DNA of 61,920 nt from CAZUDI01 sp964618975 (GTDB lineage Bacteria; Desulfobacterota; Desulfomonilia; UBA1062). The notes beneath the pieces are model-generated. The model was not told the origin of the DNA. It made no database searches and was given only the letters and a program-made list of their open reading frames with translations. This document shows, one piece after another, positions 25,763 to 41,752 of the stretch (the stretch's first letter is position 1; each line of letters opens with the position of its first letter). The stretch spans positions 1 to 61,920 of the forward strand of contig CAZUDI010000020.1 in NCBI GenBank assembly GCA_964618975.1, written 5' to 3'. Made by a program: the position numbers and the translations under genes.

Positions 25763-27013
25763 ATGCAGCGTGTCCTCGTTGCCGTCATAACGTTCTCCCT
25801 GCTCATGGCGGCCGGTCTGTGGTGCCTGACACGCTCGCAACCGGCCTTCGACGACCTGAATCAGGAGCTGCAGTACCTGGTTTCCCAGGTCGTCGCGAAC
25901 GACCCCGCGGTGAAAAGCTGCGTGCTGGCCGTGAAGAAGGGGGACGGCTCCTTCAGCTGGTCGGGTGCCGCCGGAATCGCCAGCCAGGACACTCAGGCGC
26001 CGATGCGTCGGGACACGCCCCTCTATCTTGCCAGCATCACGAAGATCTATACCGCCACGGCCATCATGCGCCTGTATGAGGAGGGGCGCCTCCAGCTGGA
26101 TGATCCCATGTCGCAATACCTTCCCCCCGAGCTGATCCAGGGCATCCACGTCTATCAAGGTCGGGACTACTCCCCTGTCATCACCATCAGGGAGCTGCTC
26201 TCGCACACGTCAGGCATTGCGGACTACTATACCGGGAAAGAAAAGGGTGGGAAGAGCCTCTTCGAGGTCTTCCTGGAGGATCCGCACCGGACATGGACGG
26301 TGAACGAGACCATCGCCCGGGCCCGCGACGACCTGGAACCCCTTTTCCCGCCCGGAACGGAGGCCTCCTATTCGGACACGAATTTCCAGTTGCTGGGAAA
26401 GATCATCGAGACCGTAAGCGGGGATGCGCTGCACGTCGTGTTCGAGGACATGTTCTTCGGCCCCCTGGGGCTCCGGCATACCTGGCTGGTCGGCCGCTCA
26501 GAACCCCGCTGCATGCCGGCTGCCGCGGCGGCGGACATCTTCCGCGCCGACCGAAACATCACCCGCGTGCGTTCCAACGGGTCCTACTGGGCCGATGGAG
26601 GCCTCGTCTCTCCGGCCGAGGACTGTATCATCTTCCTCGAGGCCCTCAAGGAGGGGCGCCTTGTTCGGGGAGACACGCTGGAGATGATGCATTCCTGGCA
26701 CAAACTGACCTTTCCGCTGCACTATGGGTACGGAACGATGTATTTCGCACTCCCCCGTTGCATCAATGGGCTGCTGAAGATGCCGCCCCTCTGGGGGCAC
26801 TCGGGGTCGAGTGGATCCTTCCTCTACTATTGCGAGGACCTGGATCTGTACCTGGCAGGATCCATCAACCAGACCGAAAGGCCGTCTGTGCCCTTCAAAC
26901 TGATGCGGAGGGTGATCAAGGCGCTTCAGGCGGGGGAGAAAGACTCGTCGCGCCAAAAGCAAGCAAGTGACCTGCGCCGAGGGCCCTCGGGTGGCCGCAA
27001 CCTACCGCGATAA
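25763..27013 (+). CDS. Beta-lactamase-like serine hydrolase
   Basis: A 416-residue member of the class C beta-lactamase/D-Ala-D-Ala carboxypeptidase fold. A signal anchor (VLVAVITFSLLMAAGLWC) is at the N-terminus, so it acts in the periplasm. The catalytic SxxK is SITK (in LASITKIYTATAI, near residue 95), the Y-x-N motif is YSDTN with the SDTN pattern, and HSGSSGSF near residue 350 fits the third box (HxG). Such proteins range from peptidases to esterases; the substrate is not deducible. The start ATG at 25,763 follows GGGGGAAAGC. The C-terminal ~30 residues are basic and low in complexity. A hairpin follows immediately after the stop. Confidence 0.88.
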   Translation: MQRVLVAVITFSLLMAAGLWCLTRSQPAFDDLNQELQYLVSQVVANDPAVKSCVLAVKKGDGSFSWSGAAGIASQDTQAPMRRDTPLYLASITKIYTATAIMRLYEEGRLQLDDPMSQYLPPELIQGIHVYQGRDYSPVITIRELLSHTSGIADYYTGKEKGGKSLFEVFLEDPHRTWTVNETIARARDDLEPLFPPGTEASYSDTNFQLLGKIIETVSGDALHVVFEDMFFGPLGLRHTWLVGRSEPRCMPAAAAADIFRADRNITRVRSNGSYWADGGLVSPAEDCIIFLEALKEGRLVRGDTLEMMHSWHKLTFPLHYGYGTMYFALPRCINGLLKMPPLWGHSGSSGSFLYYCEDLDLYLAGSINQTERPSVPFKLMRRVIKALQAGEKDSSRQKQASDLRRGPSGGRNLPR

Positions 27014-27016
27014 AAG

Positions 27017-27041
27017 ACGGCCGTTTCTCACAAACGGCCGT
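27017..27041 (+). terminator. Perfect hairpin after the serine hydrolase
   Basis: ACGGCCGTTT-CTCAC-AAACGGCCGT is a 10-bp perfect stem with a 5-base loop, 4 bp after the stop codon. No U tract follows. The rest of the 350-bp gap up to 27,363 shows no gene. Confidence 0.65.
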
Positions 27042-27363
27042 GTCAAGGCGGTAGAGCATGTCATACGGTATCTCGCGGTGAAACACCCCCCAGGGTATGC
27101 CCCGGGGCGACAGGGAGATGTCTTCCTGAAGGCGCCCTCTGCGCTGTTGCCCTGTCCAAGTTGTGCCTCGATGCGTGGCAGCCCGTGAGGATACCCGGGA
27201 GCACCGTCAGCCGAGTGCCTTCCGCAGGATACCTGAGAACACTCTCCCGAGGCCCGGCCTGGAAGAGGCCCCGCGTTGCTAAGGGTCCTGCAGCCCTTAT
27301 TATTATCCCCTATGACAGACACACCAGAGGGGCTCTCCCGCCGAGCCCCGCAAGGAGCGTACG

Positions 27364-28513
27364 ATGAGCACGAATGGCAGCTCGGAACTGCGGAAATTCG
27401 TAGCACCAGAATTCGTCTTTGGTGATAATGCTCGCTTTCTGGCCGGGCGTTATGCACGGAATTTCGGTGCCCGCAAGGTCCTGGTGGTTTCCGACCCCGG
27501 GGTGGTCGAGGCCGGCTGGACGGCCCAGGTGCTCGCGAGACTGGAAGCCGAAGGCCTGGCGCATACGGTGTTTTCCTCGGTTTCAACAAATCCCCGGGCG
27601 GAAGAGGTTATGACCGGCACCGAGATATTCCAGGCGGAAAGGTGTGATGCCATCGTGGCGGTGGGTGGCGGCAGTCCGATGGACTGTGCCAAGGGCATCG
27701 GGATCGTCTCCTCGAACAACAGCCACATCCTGGAGTTCGAGGGGGTGGACCGGGTGCCGGTCCCCGGACCTCCGCTCATCTGTATCCCGACCACGGCGGG
27801 AAGTTCCGCCGATGTCTCCCAGTTTGCCATCATCAACGATCGAAAACGCAAGGTTAAGATTGCCATCGTCTCCAAGACGGTCGTGCCGGATGTCGCCCTG
27901 ATAGACCCCCTCACCACGTCGACCCTGGATGCATACCTGAGCGCCTGTACCGGCCTGGATGCCCTGACGCATGCCATCGAGGCCGTGGCCTCCAATGCCA
28001 GCTCCCCCATCACCGACCTGCTTGCCCTGGAAGCGGTCCGGCTCGTGTCCGGCAATTTAATGCCTGTGCTTTCTGACCTGAAAGACATGACGCTGCGCGG
28101 AAAGATGATGCTGGGAAGTCTCTACGCCGGGCTGGCCTTCTCGAATGCCAGCCTCGGCGCGGTGCATGCCATGGCCCACAGCCTGGGCGGACTGCTGGAC
28201 CTGCCGCACGGGCACTGCAACGCCCTTCTGCTCCCGTATGTGGTGGATTTCAATTTCGATGCCGCCAGTGAGGGCTGTCTCCGCGTCGGAGAAGCCCTGG
28301 GCCTGCAGCTTCAGGGAAAGACACGCACCCAGCAGAAACAGGCCCTCTTAGGAGAGCTGGAGCGTTTAAAGCGTGAAACGGGCATAGCACAAACACTGGG
28401 TCAGATAGGGGCCTCACGCCGTGACATTCCGAGACTGGCCGAACATGCCATGCAGGATGCCTGCATGGTCACCAATCCCCGCAGGCCCGAGAGCAAGGAC
28501 ATCGAGGCGATCT

Positions 28514-28530
<17 letters not shown>
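27364..28530 (+). CDS. ercA: Iron-containing alcohol dehydrogenase, ErcA-like
   Basis: A 388-residue group III (iron) alcohol dehydrogenase. The Rossmann part has VVAVGGGSPMDCAKGI-like and IPTTAGSSADVSQF motifs, and the metal-binding half has GLDALTHAIEA and AMAHSLGGLLDLPHGHCNA. These supply the His residues and Asp that bind the metal. In Pseudomonas the homologue ErcA is encoded beside the PAS kinase ErcS and has a regulatory role in ethanol oxidation. Here the gene overlaps the start of a PAS kinase of the same type by 17 bp, so the pair is conserved and the dehydrogenase is probably a regulatory or sensing partner. Confidence 0.85.
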
Positions 28531-33307
<4,777 letters not shown>

Positions 33308-33540
33308 CCGGCGCGAATACGCTGCGTCTTCACGCCGATCTGGGCATTCTTCGAAAAACAAGAACTGTCCTCGAGGGGGGCCGGGGGGAAGCTGTCAGGA
33401 CCGACGCCTGCTTACGAGAAAATCCCCCTGCCACATACAATAAACCCGCCTGTCATCCCAGATCATGCGTGAGGGAAATTCCCGGTTCGGAATGCCCCTG
33501 CGGATCATCGAAGGCCGGCAGGCGGCGCATCGTCCACGGC

Positions 33541-34347
33541 TCAGGGGGATGATCTTCGGGGCAGGCCTTTCGACGCCGCCAGCGGCGGGGAAGGCGCCGC
33601 CGTGCCGAAGGGCCACTGCTCCAGATCGAACCCGCTTTCAAGGCGTTCCTCGAGCTCGTCCGGCAGGCCGCAAAAAAAGTCGATATGACTTTGGCGCTCC
33701 ACCTCGTCCACGCTGCAGGCATAGGCGGCGAGGTTCCCGCGCGCACCCTCGTGCGGAAGGATGAATCCGATAGCCTTGAGAGAAGGCGGGACGTCGTCCA
33801 GGACCACCTTGTAGTAGAATCGCGGCACCCCCACCTTGTTGGGGCCGATGGAGGCGGAGATCCCTCCTTCCAGCAGGGGGCCCGTGACCACCATGAGCGC
33901 GCCCTCTTCCCGGGCCCAGGCCCGCACCTGCTCTTCGAGGCGCCTCCAGATGCCGCGGTTGAAGCCGGGGCGCTGCGGGCTCATGTTGGAGAGCAGGAAG
34001 GACTCGCTCAGGGCCTCGGGCGAGACCCTCATCGAGGCCGCCGGGGCCAGATGCCCGCGGTCGTAGCCGGAGCGCCGGTAGTCCTCCAGGGTGGCGGACC
34101 CGGTGACGATGTCCGGGTCCGCCCGGAAGTCGTTCGTGCGATGCAGGCGGGAATCAAGGGCATCGGCCGTAATGCGGTAGGCCACCCAGTCGGCCTGCTC
34201 GTATTCCTCGCAGTACTTGAGCGTGAAGGCCTTGTGCTGCACGATCTGGTCGCCCGGTGCGCAGACGGGCAGCTCGATCCGATCCGCGGACAATGCCTGG
34301 CACAAGATCAGGCACAGGGCTATCGTCAGCAGGCAGACAGCCCTCAT
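33541..34347 (-). CDS. Secreted DNA/RNA non-specific endonuclease
   Basis: A 268-residue nuclease of the NUC/EndA superfamily with a signal peptide (MRAVCLLTIALCLILCQALSA). The catalytic DRGHLAPA motif is present near residue 100 with its general-base His, and the metal-binding Asn lies in the downstream NMSPQRPGFNRGIW motif. It therefore looks active, acting on extracellular or periplasmic nucleic acid. I chose the ATG at 34,347 for the signal peptide; earlier in-frame codons add an unlikely N-terminus. The last ~20 residues, after DLEQWPFG, come from a degenerate copy of the dispersed 69-bp element and extend the usual end of the domain. It stands alone. Confidence 0.9.
   Translation of the reverse strand: MRAVCLLTIALCLILCQALSADRIELPVCAPGDQIVQHKAFTLKYCEEYEQADWVAYRITADALDSRLHRTNDFRADPDIVTGSATLEDYRRSGYDRGHLAPAASMRVSPEALSESFLLSNMSPQRPGFNRGIWRRLEEQVRAWAREEGALMVVTGPLLEGGISASIGPNKVGVPRFYYKVVLDDVPPSLKAIGFILPHEGARGNLAAYACSVDEVERQSHIDFFCGLPDELEERLESGFDLEQWPFGTAAPSPPLAASKGLPRRSSP
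33545..33594 (+). repeat. Dispersed palindromic element, copy H (degenerate, inside nuclease 3' end)
   Basis: About 50 bp resemble the plus-strand element: GGGGATGATCTTCGGGGCAG, a short centre, then GCCAGCGGCGGGGAA. The outer arms are worn and the central ~15 bp are missing. It forms the last codons of the nuclease gene. Confidence 0.4.
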
Positions 34348-34541
34348 CTTTGATGTAGCCTCCCTGCAGGAGGCGTGCGCTGGAATTCCCCGGGTGTGCT
34401 GTCTGATCGTGTCGGCCACAAAAATCTTATTACATTACATATGCTTTACCTGCAACACCTTGTTTCTGATCCTGATTTCACCAGATGCTCGCGCAGGGCA
34501 GCCTCTGACCTGGCATAAGCAGGGCTCCCCTTTTATCGTTC

Positions 34542-34610
34542 GAGGATCGATTTCCCGCCTGCTTGCAGCGGCATAGAGGGTTCAGGGCTTGCCCTAGGCT
34601 TTATCCCCAT
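34542..34610 (-). repeat. Dispersed 69-bp palindromic element, copy D
   Basis: A 69-bp copy in minus orientation between the nuclease and the DUF3795 gene. Plus-strand landmarks are GCTTGCAGCGGC, AGGGCTTGCCC and a CCCCAT end. The rest of the 300-bp gap (34,348-34,649) has an AT-rich segment near 34,420-34,480 and no gene. Confidence 0.75.
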
Positions 34611-34649
34611 GATGGCAGCGAGCCGTTCACCTCCCGCGCCGCAAGCGGT

Positions 34650-35066
34650 TTAGATCTTCCAGCAGGCCCGGAAGTAGGTGTCCTTCACCCGGGCGGCCTT
34701 CTCCCCGGCCCACCTCTCCAGGCCCAGTTTCCTGATCAGGCACAGGTTGAACACCTTGGTGTTGTGGGGCACCTCGGAGGCCCGGTCGGCATACGGGTGT
34801 AGGTGGTCACAAGGGAACTCCTCACAGTGGCAGCAGAAATCGAGAGCCTTCCCCCGGGTGCAGCGATAGACCTGGCAGGGCTCGGTCATTCCCAGGAAGG
34901 GTATGGTGCCCCCCTCGTTGCGGCAGCCCCGGTACTGGGCCTGTTCGGAGGTGAGGTGCAACTTGCGGGCGAGGGCCTGCCGCAGGGCTTCATCCTGGCC
35001 GGCCCGATAGAGCGGGCAGTTGAAGCAGTCCAGTCCGCAGAGGGCGTTCATGTTGAAATAATCCAT
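34650..35066 (-). CDS. DUF3795 cysteine-rich protein
   Basis: A 138-residue protein with about ten cysteines in the DUF3795 pattern: CGLDCFNCPLYRA at the start, YRGCRNEGG, CQVYRC, CCHCEEFPCDHLHPYADRA, then HNTKVFNLCLIRKLG. The Cys spacing suggests a metal or Fe-S site; the family is common in anaerobes and has no established function. It stands alone, with a normal ATG after AAGGAGACAGG. Nearby genes give no hint of a role. Confidence 0.85.
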   Translation of the reverse strand: MDYFNMNALCGLDCFNCPLYRAGQDEALRQALARKLHLTSEQAQYRGCRNEGGTIPFLGMTEPCQVYRCTRGKALDFCCHCEEFPCDHLHPYADRASEVPHNTKVFNLCLIRKLGLERWAGEKAARVKDTYFRACWKI

Positions 35067-35452
35067 CCTGTCTCCTTCCTCGAACCCGGGATGGTCTCTT
35101 GTCCACCCATTCTACCCCCACGGCCCCCGGAAAGCGATCCCTGTCTGCCGACGGCCAGCCCCTGCACCTTGATACCAGGCGCCATCCTGTTATTCTGTAT
35201 TCTTAGGTGGCAGGGGCCTCGGCGGACCCTGCGTGTGGCCGCAGGGAGTAAGGGAATGCGACCCGGAGCCATCCAGCATACAGGGAGTTTCAGCGGGAGA
35301 CGGACCCGAGGACCTGTGAGGGCCTGGGCACCGGCAGCGACCAGGGGAGCCACAACCTTCTGCATACAGCCCGGGGGGACCCGCACCGCCAGGCCGCACG
35401 CGGCCTGCTGAGCGAGCGTTCCGGAGAGTAGACCGCAAACAAGGGAGAAGGC
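35067..35452. other. 386-bp structured intergenic region before a hybrid kinase
   Basis: No coding sequence is convincing. Several GC-rich inverted repeats occur, the clearest being CCCTGCG-TGTGGC-CGCAGGG at 35,227-35,246. The 5' part (35,180-35,205) is AT-richer and may hold the promoter, leaving a ~250-base leader. AAGGGAGAAGG immediately before 35,453 is the ribosome binding site of the kinase. I could not match the leader to a known RNA family. Confidence 0.4.
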
Positions 35453-38248
35453 ATGCGTGAGAAAATCCTCGCCCGCATCTTCAGGGCCGCGCCGGTAGGC
35501 TTCGGTCTAACCGACCTTGAGGTCATTCGGGAGGCCAATAGCGCCCTGTGCGCAATGACGGGCTATCCGCGAGAGGAGCTCCTCGGCATCGAGTGCCACC
35601 GGCTGTACCCCACCCGGGAAGCCTTCGAGCAGTTCCTGGCGCAGCTCACGCCCCGGTTGCGGGAGACGGGCACGGGTACCCTCGAGACCCGCTGGCGCTG
35701 CCGGGACGGCCGCCTCATCGAGGTGCTCCTTACGGCGGCATGCCTCGCTCCGGGGGACCGGACCGGGGGGGTGAGCATCGTGGCCCACGACATCACCGAG
35801 CACAAACGCTCCGAGGAGGCCGCACGCGCCAGCGAGGCACAGCTGCGCTTTCTGATCGAGAACACGCACGACATGATCTCCCGGCACCTGCCCGACGGCG
35901 AGATGATCTATGTCAACCCCGCCTGCCTGCTTCTGACCGGCTATACCTCGGAGGAACTCAGGCACCGCCGGGTGGCCGAGATCATCCATCCCGGGGACCT
36001 CCCAGGGCTCAGGCGCACGATCGCCGAGGCCACTTCCGCCAAGCGGGACACCTATCGCTATGAGCACCGCCTGCGCATGAAAGACGGGGAGTACACCTGG
36101 ATCGAGACCATGGGCAGCCTCCTCTACCGGCCTGACGGCGACCTCTGCGAGATCCAGGTCATCTCCCGCGACATCTCCCAACGCAAGGACCGCGAGGAGC
36201 GCCGCACCCTCTACGGGAAACTCATCTCTGACCTCATCAATCAGGGGGTCTGGTTCGAGGCCGTCCCCCTCGAAGGGCTGCAGCGCATCACCGCCATGTC
36301 CGCCGGGGTCCTGGGCACGGAGCGCACCAGCATCTGGTTCTACAGTGAGGACTATTCACGCATCGTCTGTCACGACCTCTATCACCTGAGCACCGGGGAG
36401 CACTCCCAAGGCGAGACCCTGGATCTCTCACACCAGGACGCCTATACTGCCAGCCACCGGCAGGGCCAGGTGATCGCCGCCTCCGATGTCCGCCGTGATG
36501 CGCGCACGGCGACCCTGCCCGGAGACTATTATCGGCAGTCCGGAGTGACCGCGCTGCTCGACGCCCCGGTCTGGGTACATGGCCGTCTGGCGGGCATCTT
36601 CAGTTTCGAGCATACCTCAGGTCCGAGGACCTGGCTGCCGGAAGAGGAGCATCTGTCGCAGACCCTGGCGGCCTATGTAGCGCTGTGCCTGGAGGCGAGT
36701 GAGCGCGCCCGGGCCGAGGCCTGCCTGCGCGAGCGCCAGGCCCGCCTGGACAGCGTCCTGAGGGCCGCGCCGGTGGGCATCTGTGTCGCCATGGATCGCG
36801 TGCTGCAGGAGGTCAACGCCCCCTTCTGCGAAATGACGGGCTACTCGGCAGAGGAGCTCATCGGGCACGACACGCGCCTGCTCTATGCCACACAGCAGGA
36901 CTACGACACCGTGGGCGTGTTCCAGCACCGCATCGCCACTACCAGATCGGCCGAGACCGAGACGCGCTTTCAGCGCAAGGACGGCCGGATCATCGACGTG
37001 CTCCTGAGTGCGGCAGCCATCGACCCGGCCGACCTCTCGCAGGGGATCGCCTACATCGTGCTCGACATGACCGAACGCAAGCAGGCGGAGGCACTGCTGG
37101 TGCAGGCCCTCAAGATGGAGTCCATCGGCCGGCTGGCGGGCGGGGTGGCCCACGACCTGAACAACCTCCTCACCCCCATCCTGGGGTATGCGGGAATGCT
37201 CAAGAAGGAGCTCCTCCCTAACGATCAACGCCATGCGAAACTCCGACACATCGAGAAAGCGGCCGAGAGCGCCAGAGACCTCACCCGGCAGCTCCTGGCC
37301 TTCAGCCGCAAGCAGGTGCTCAAGATGCAGACCGTGGACCTGAACGCGGTCTTGACCGAGTTCGCCAAGATCCTGCGCCGCACCATCCGCGAGGATGTCG
37401 AAATCCGCATCCTGACCGAGGCGGAAGCCTGCCTCGTGCATGCCGACGTAGGGCAGATCGAGCAGATCATCATGAATCTGGTGGTCAATGCCCAGGATGC
37501 CATGCCCGATGGCGGCACCCTCGTGATCCGCACCCAGGCCGAGGAGGTGGACGTGTCCTCGGCCGAAATGCGCCCCGACATACGCCCCGGACCCTATATC
37601 GTCCTCGAGGTGCTCGACAGCGGCTGCGGCATGGACGCCGCCACCCAGAGCCACATCTTCGAGCCCTTCTTCACCACCAAGGGAGGGGGCCAGGGCACCG
37701 GGCTGGGCCTGGCGACCGTCTACGGAATCGTCAAGCAGCATGGGGGCTCGATCCATGTCTACAGCGAGCAAGGCTGCGGCACGAGCTTCAGGATCTATCT
37801 GCCCCATGTCACCCGTCCGGAGGCCCACGCCGCCAAACCCGCCGCCGCAGGCGAGATCCTCCGGGGCTTGGAGACGGTGGCGGTAGCCGAAGACAACGCC
37901 ATGGTCCGCAACCTGGCAACCGACATCCTCAGACAGTGCGGCTACAGCGTCATCAGCGCCGAGAACGCCTCCGCGCTCCTGGAGGCCCTCTCCCAGGCAC
38001 CTGCCGCGGTGGATCTGCTGCTCACGGACGTCATCATGCCCGACATGAACGGCAGGGAGCTCTATACACGGCTGGCCGCCATATTCCCCGGTCTCAGGGT
38101 CATCTACATGTCCGGCTACACCGAGAATGTCATCGCCCGGCACGGGGTCATCGAGGAGGGGATCGACTTCATCCTCAAACCCTTCACCATCCAGGGCCTC
38201 TCACAGAAGGTGCGCAAGGTGCTCGACCGCGATCCGGCCGGGCGGTAA
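35453..38248 (+). CDS. Hybrid sensor histidine kinase (PAS-PAS-GAF-PAS-HK-REC)
   Basis: A 931-residue cytoplasmic hybrid kinase. Domains in order: PAS (~8-122, VGFGLTDLEVIREANSALC), PAS (~130-245, HDMISRHLPDGEMIYVNPAC), a GAF domain (~255-415, LQRITAMSAGVLGTERTSIW), PAS (~430-540, VGICVAMDRVLQEVNAPFC). HisKA follows with His567 (GGVAHDLNNLLTP), then HATPase_c (DSGCGMDAATQ, GTGLGLATV) and a receiver (810-931) with D859 in LLTDVIMPDMNG. The first and third PAS domains are close copies of each other. It converges with the next kinase 27 bp away. No membrane segments; the signal is unknown. Confidence 0.92.
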   Translation: MREKILARIFRAAPVGFGLTDLEVIREANSALCAMTGYPREELLGIECHRLYPTREAFEQFLAQLTPRLRETGTGTLETRWRCRDGRLIEVLLTAACLAPGDRTGGVSIVAHDITEHKRSEEAARASEAQLRFLIENTHDMISRHLPDGEMIYVNPACLLLTGYTSEELRHRRVAEIIHPGDLPGLRRTIAEATSAKRDTYRYEHRLRMKDGEYTWIETMGSLLYRPDGDLCEIQVISRDISQRKDREERRTLYGKLISDLINQGVWFEAVPLEGLQRITAMSAGVLGTERTSIWFYSEDYSRIVCHDLYHLSTGEHSQGETLDLSHQDAYTASHRQGQVIAASDVRRDARTATLPGDYYRQSGVTALLDAPVWVHGRLAGIFSFEHTSGPRTWLPEEEHLSQTLAAYVALCLEASERARAEACLRERQARLDSVLRAAPVGICVAMDRVLQEVNAPFCEMTGYSAEELIGHDTRLLYATQQDYDTVGVFQHRIATTRSAETETRFQRKDGRIIDVLLSAAAIDPADLSQGIAYIVLDMTERKQAEALLVQALKMESIGRLAGGVAHDLNNLLTPILGYAGMLKKELLPNDQRHAKLRHIEKAAESARDLTRQLLAFSRKQVLKMQTVDLNAVLTEFAKILRRTIREDVEIRILTEAEACLVHADVGQIEQIIMNLVVNAQDAMPDGGTLVIRTQAEEVDVSSAEMRPDIRPGPYIVLEVLDSGCGMDAATQSHIFEPFFTTKGGGQGTGLGLATVYGIVKQHGGSIHVYSEQGCGTSFRIYLPHVTRPEAHAAKPAAAGEILRGLETVAVAEDNAMVRNLATDILRQCGYSVISAENASALLEALSQAPAAVDLLLTDVIMPDMNGRELYTRLAAIFPGLRVIYMSGYTENVIARHGVIEEGIDFILKPFTIQGLSQKVRKVLDRDPAGR

Positions 38249-38275
38249 GCCCTTCAGCGGGGTGCCCGCAGGGCC

Positions 38276-40051
<1,776 letters not shown>

Positions 40052-40090
40052 TCCCCCCCTCCTTGATCGGATCACAACCCGGTGTCAATC

Positions 40091-40160
40091 ATGGGCATGA
40101 ACCCCGGGGCAGGCCTGAGGGCCCTGCTTGCCGCCGCAAGTAATAGGGGAATTCGACCCT
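40091..40160 (+). repeat. Dispersed 69-bp palindromic element, copy E
   Basis: A 70-bp copy, plus orientation, from ATGGGCATGAACCCC to GGGGAATTCGACCCT, with the central CTTGC-CGCC-GCAAG hairpin. It lies between the PAS kinase start and the end of the LysM/hydrolase gene. Confidence 0.85.
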
Positions 40161-40245
40161 CAGGCCATTACGACACCGTCATCACATATATTCCCGGCCA
40201 TATTCCCGGCCGGTGCCTCTCAGGGCGCCGGCCGCATTTCCCTGC

Positions 40246-41643
40246 TCAGTGCACCGCTTCCGGCACGTCCGCAGCACCTCCGGGGGACTCGCCCGCCGGT
40301 CGGGAATCATCCGGACGGGAAGGCTCCTGGCGCTGGCTCCCCGGTCGGGGGTCCTCCTCTCCGGAAGAGCCCGGTTCATGGGCCTCGGCCCCGGACACTT
40401 CCGGGAGGCCTCCCTGTGCTTGCCGGAGATTTTCCATGGCCTCGTATGCCGGCTCATAGTGATTGCCGGGGCTCCACAGCAGCCAGCCCCTGGCCCCGGC
40501 ATCGAGCGCGGCCTCGATCTGCGCCTGGATGAAGGCCGGGCCGAACCCGGTGGTCACGCGCAGCGGAAAGGCCTGCAGCCAGGGCCTGATGATCACCTTT
40601 TCCCCCACCATGCCCTTGAGCCGCCCTATGCCACGGCTCACAAAGAGGGCCGGCTCGTCGGCGGGGTTGGAGATCCCGGCGAAATCCTTACTGAAATGTG
40701 ATGGATACAGCATAGGGGAGATGATGTCCAGGCAAGGGGCCATCTTCCTGATATCCTGGCCCACCACGAGGATGTCCTCGTCCTTCTCCCAGATAACGAT
40801 GCCGAAGATGTCCAGGGAGAGCAGCACCCCCGCCTGTGAGGTAACTTGCGCTATCTCCTCGAGAAAGGCGGCGATCACCTCCGGGCGCGTGCACCCCTCC
40901 CGTCCCGATGCCGTCCGGCTGTCCGCCGGGTAGCGGAAATAGTCCAGCTGGATCTCATCCACCCCCAGGCATACGAGTTCGCGGACGATCTCCAGGATAT
41001 AGTCCTGCACCTCGGGCTCCGCCGGGTTAAGCCACTGCGGGGCCAGGCGCCAATGCGGCATGCAGCTGGCCATGAGCATATCCCGGAAGACGCTCACGCG
41101 CGCTGCCACGTGCATATCCCGACGGTGCAGGAATTCTACGAGCTTGGGGGCATCGCCGATGACGACATCATAGAGGGCCTCGGGACAGTACCTCCCGGGA
41201 ATCGCACTGCGGTAGGCCAGAGACCCCGTGACATCCTTGACGTCGAAGACGACCGTGTTGGCCCCATGGCGGCGCAGGGCGTCGGCCACGGCTAAGACCC
41301 TGCCCGAACCGGCTGTCCACTTATTGAGGTAGACCCCTGTGGCGATGAAGTCGCGGGGTCGGGAGATGCTCTTGGCCCTGAGGGGTTCGTCCCACCGGAC
41401 CGGGATGCTCAGGGGCTGTCCCGCCCTGAGGGCCTCGTCTCTGAGCCCGTTGATGGCGCGGATGTCATCGACGAGCTCGTCGCGCGTGTAGGCCTCCGTA
41501 TAGGGCAGGTACCTAAGCGCCAGCTTGCCGAGCGTTTCCCCCGGCTGCACCGTATGCACGACCGCCAGGAGCGCCGGGGAAACCGTGAGGCCCATAAGCC
41601 CCACCAACAGGAGGGTCCGGATCCACACTCGCATCGTCTGCAT
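40246..41643 (-). CDS. LysM plus putative glycoside hydrolase (DUF4015-like) exported protein
   Basis: About 465 residues. A signal anchor (VWIRTLLLVGLMGLTVSPALL) precedes a LysM peptidoglycan-binding motif (HTVQPGETLGKLALRYLPY ... INGLRDEALRAGQPLSIPV). A TIM-barrel-like domain follows (GVYLNKWTAGS, NTVVFDVKDVTGSLAYRS, DEIQLDYFRYP, LSLDIFGIVIWEKDED, ISPMLYPSHF), matching the DUF4015/putative glycoside hydrolase family. Acidic residues in LDYFRYP and DIFG could be catalytic. The last ~60 residues are a disordered Pro/Glu/Ser-rich tail. It presumably acts on cell-wall or extracellular glycans. The ATG at 41,643 is chosen; another ATG three codons on is possible. Confidence 0.82.
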   Translation of the reverse strand: MQTMRVWIRTLLLVGLMGLTVSPALLAVVHTVQPGETLGKLALRYLPYTEAYTRDELVDDIRAINGLRDEALRAGQPLSIPVRWDEPLRAKSISRPRDFIATGVYLNKWTAGSGRVLAVADALRRHGANTVVFDVKDVTGSLAYRSAIPGRYCPEALYDVVIGDAPKLVEFLHRRDMHVAARVSVFRDMLMASCMPHWRLAPQWLNPAEPEVQDYILEIVRELVCLGVDEIQLDYFRYPADSRTASGREGCTRPEVIAAFLEEIAQVTSQAGVLLSLDIFGIVIWEKDEDILVVGQDIRKMAPCLDIISPMLYPSHFSKDFAGISNPADEPALFVSRGIGRLKGMVGEKVIIRPWLQAFPLRVTTGFGPAFIQAQIEAALDAGARGWLLWSPGNHYEPAYEAMENLRQAQGGLPEVSGAEAHEPGSSGEEDPRPGSQRQEPSRPDDSRPAGESPGGAADVPEAVH

Positions 41644-41716
41644 ATAGTACAGCTCGGCTACACCGCACAAGCAGATAACCTGACCGGCGATTTTTATGAC
41701 CCGCCTATTGTAACGG

Positions 41717-41743
41717 GCCGCCCGGAGAAAGGCCCCGGGCGGC
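41717..41743 (-). terminator. Hairpin at the end of the catabolic operon
   Basis: GCCGCCCGG and CCGGGCGGC form a perfect 9-bp stem with a 9-base loop, 10 bp beyond the stop codon of the last operon gene (minus strand). No clear U tract. Confidence 0.55.
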
Positions 41744-41752
41744 AGGCCTTCC

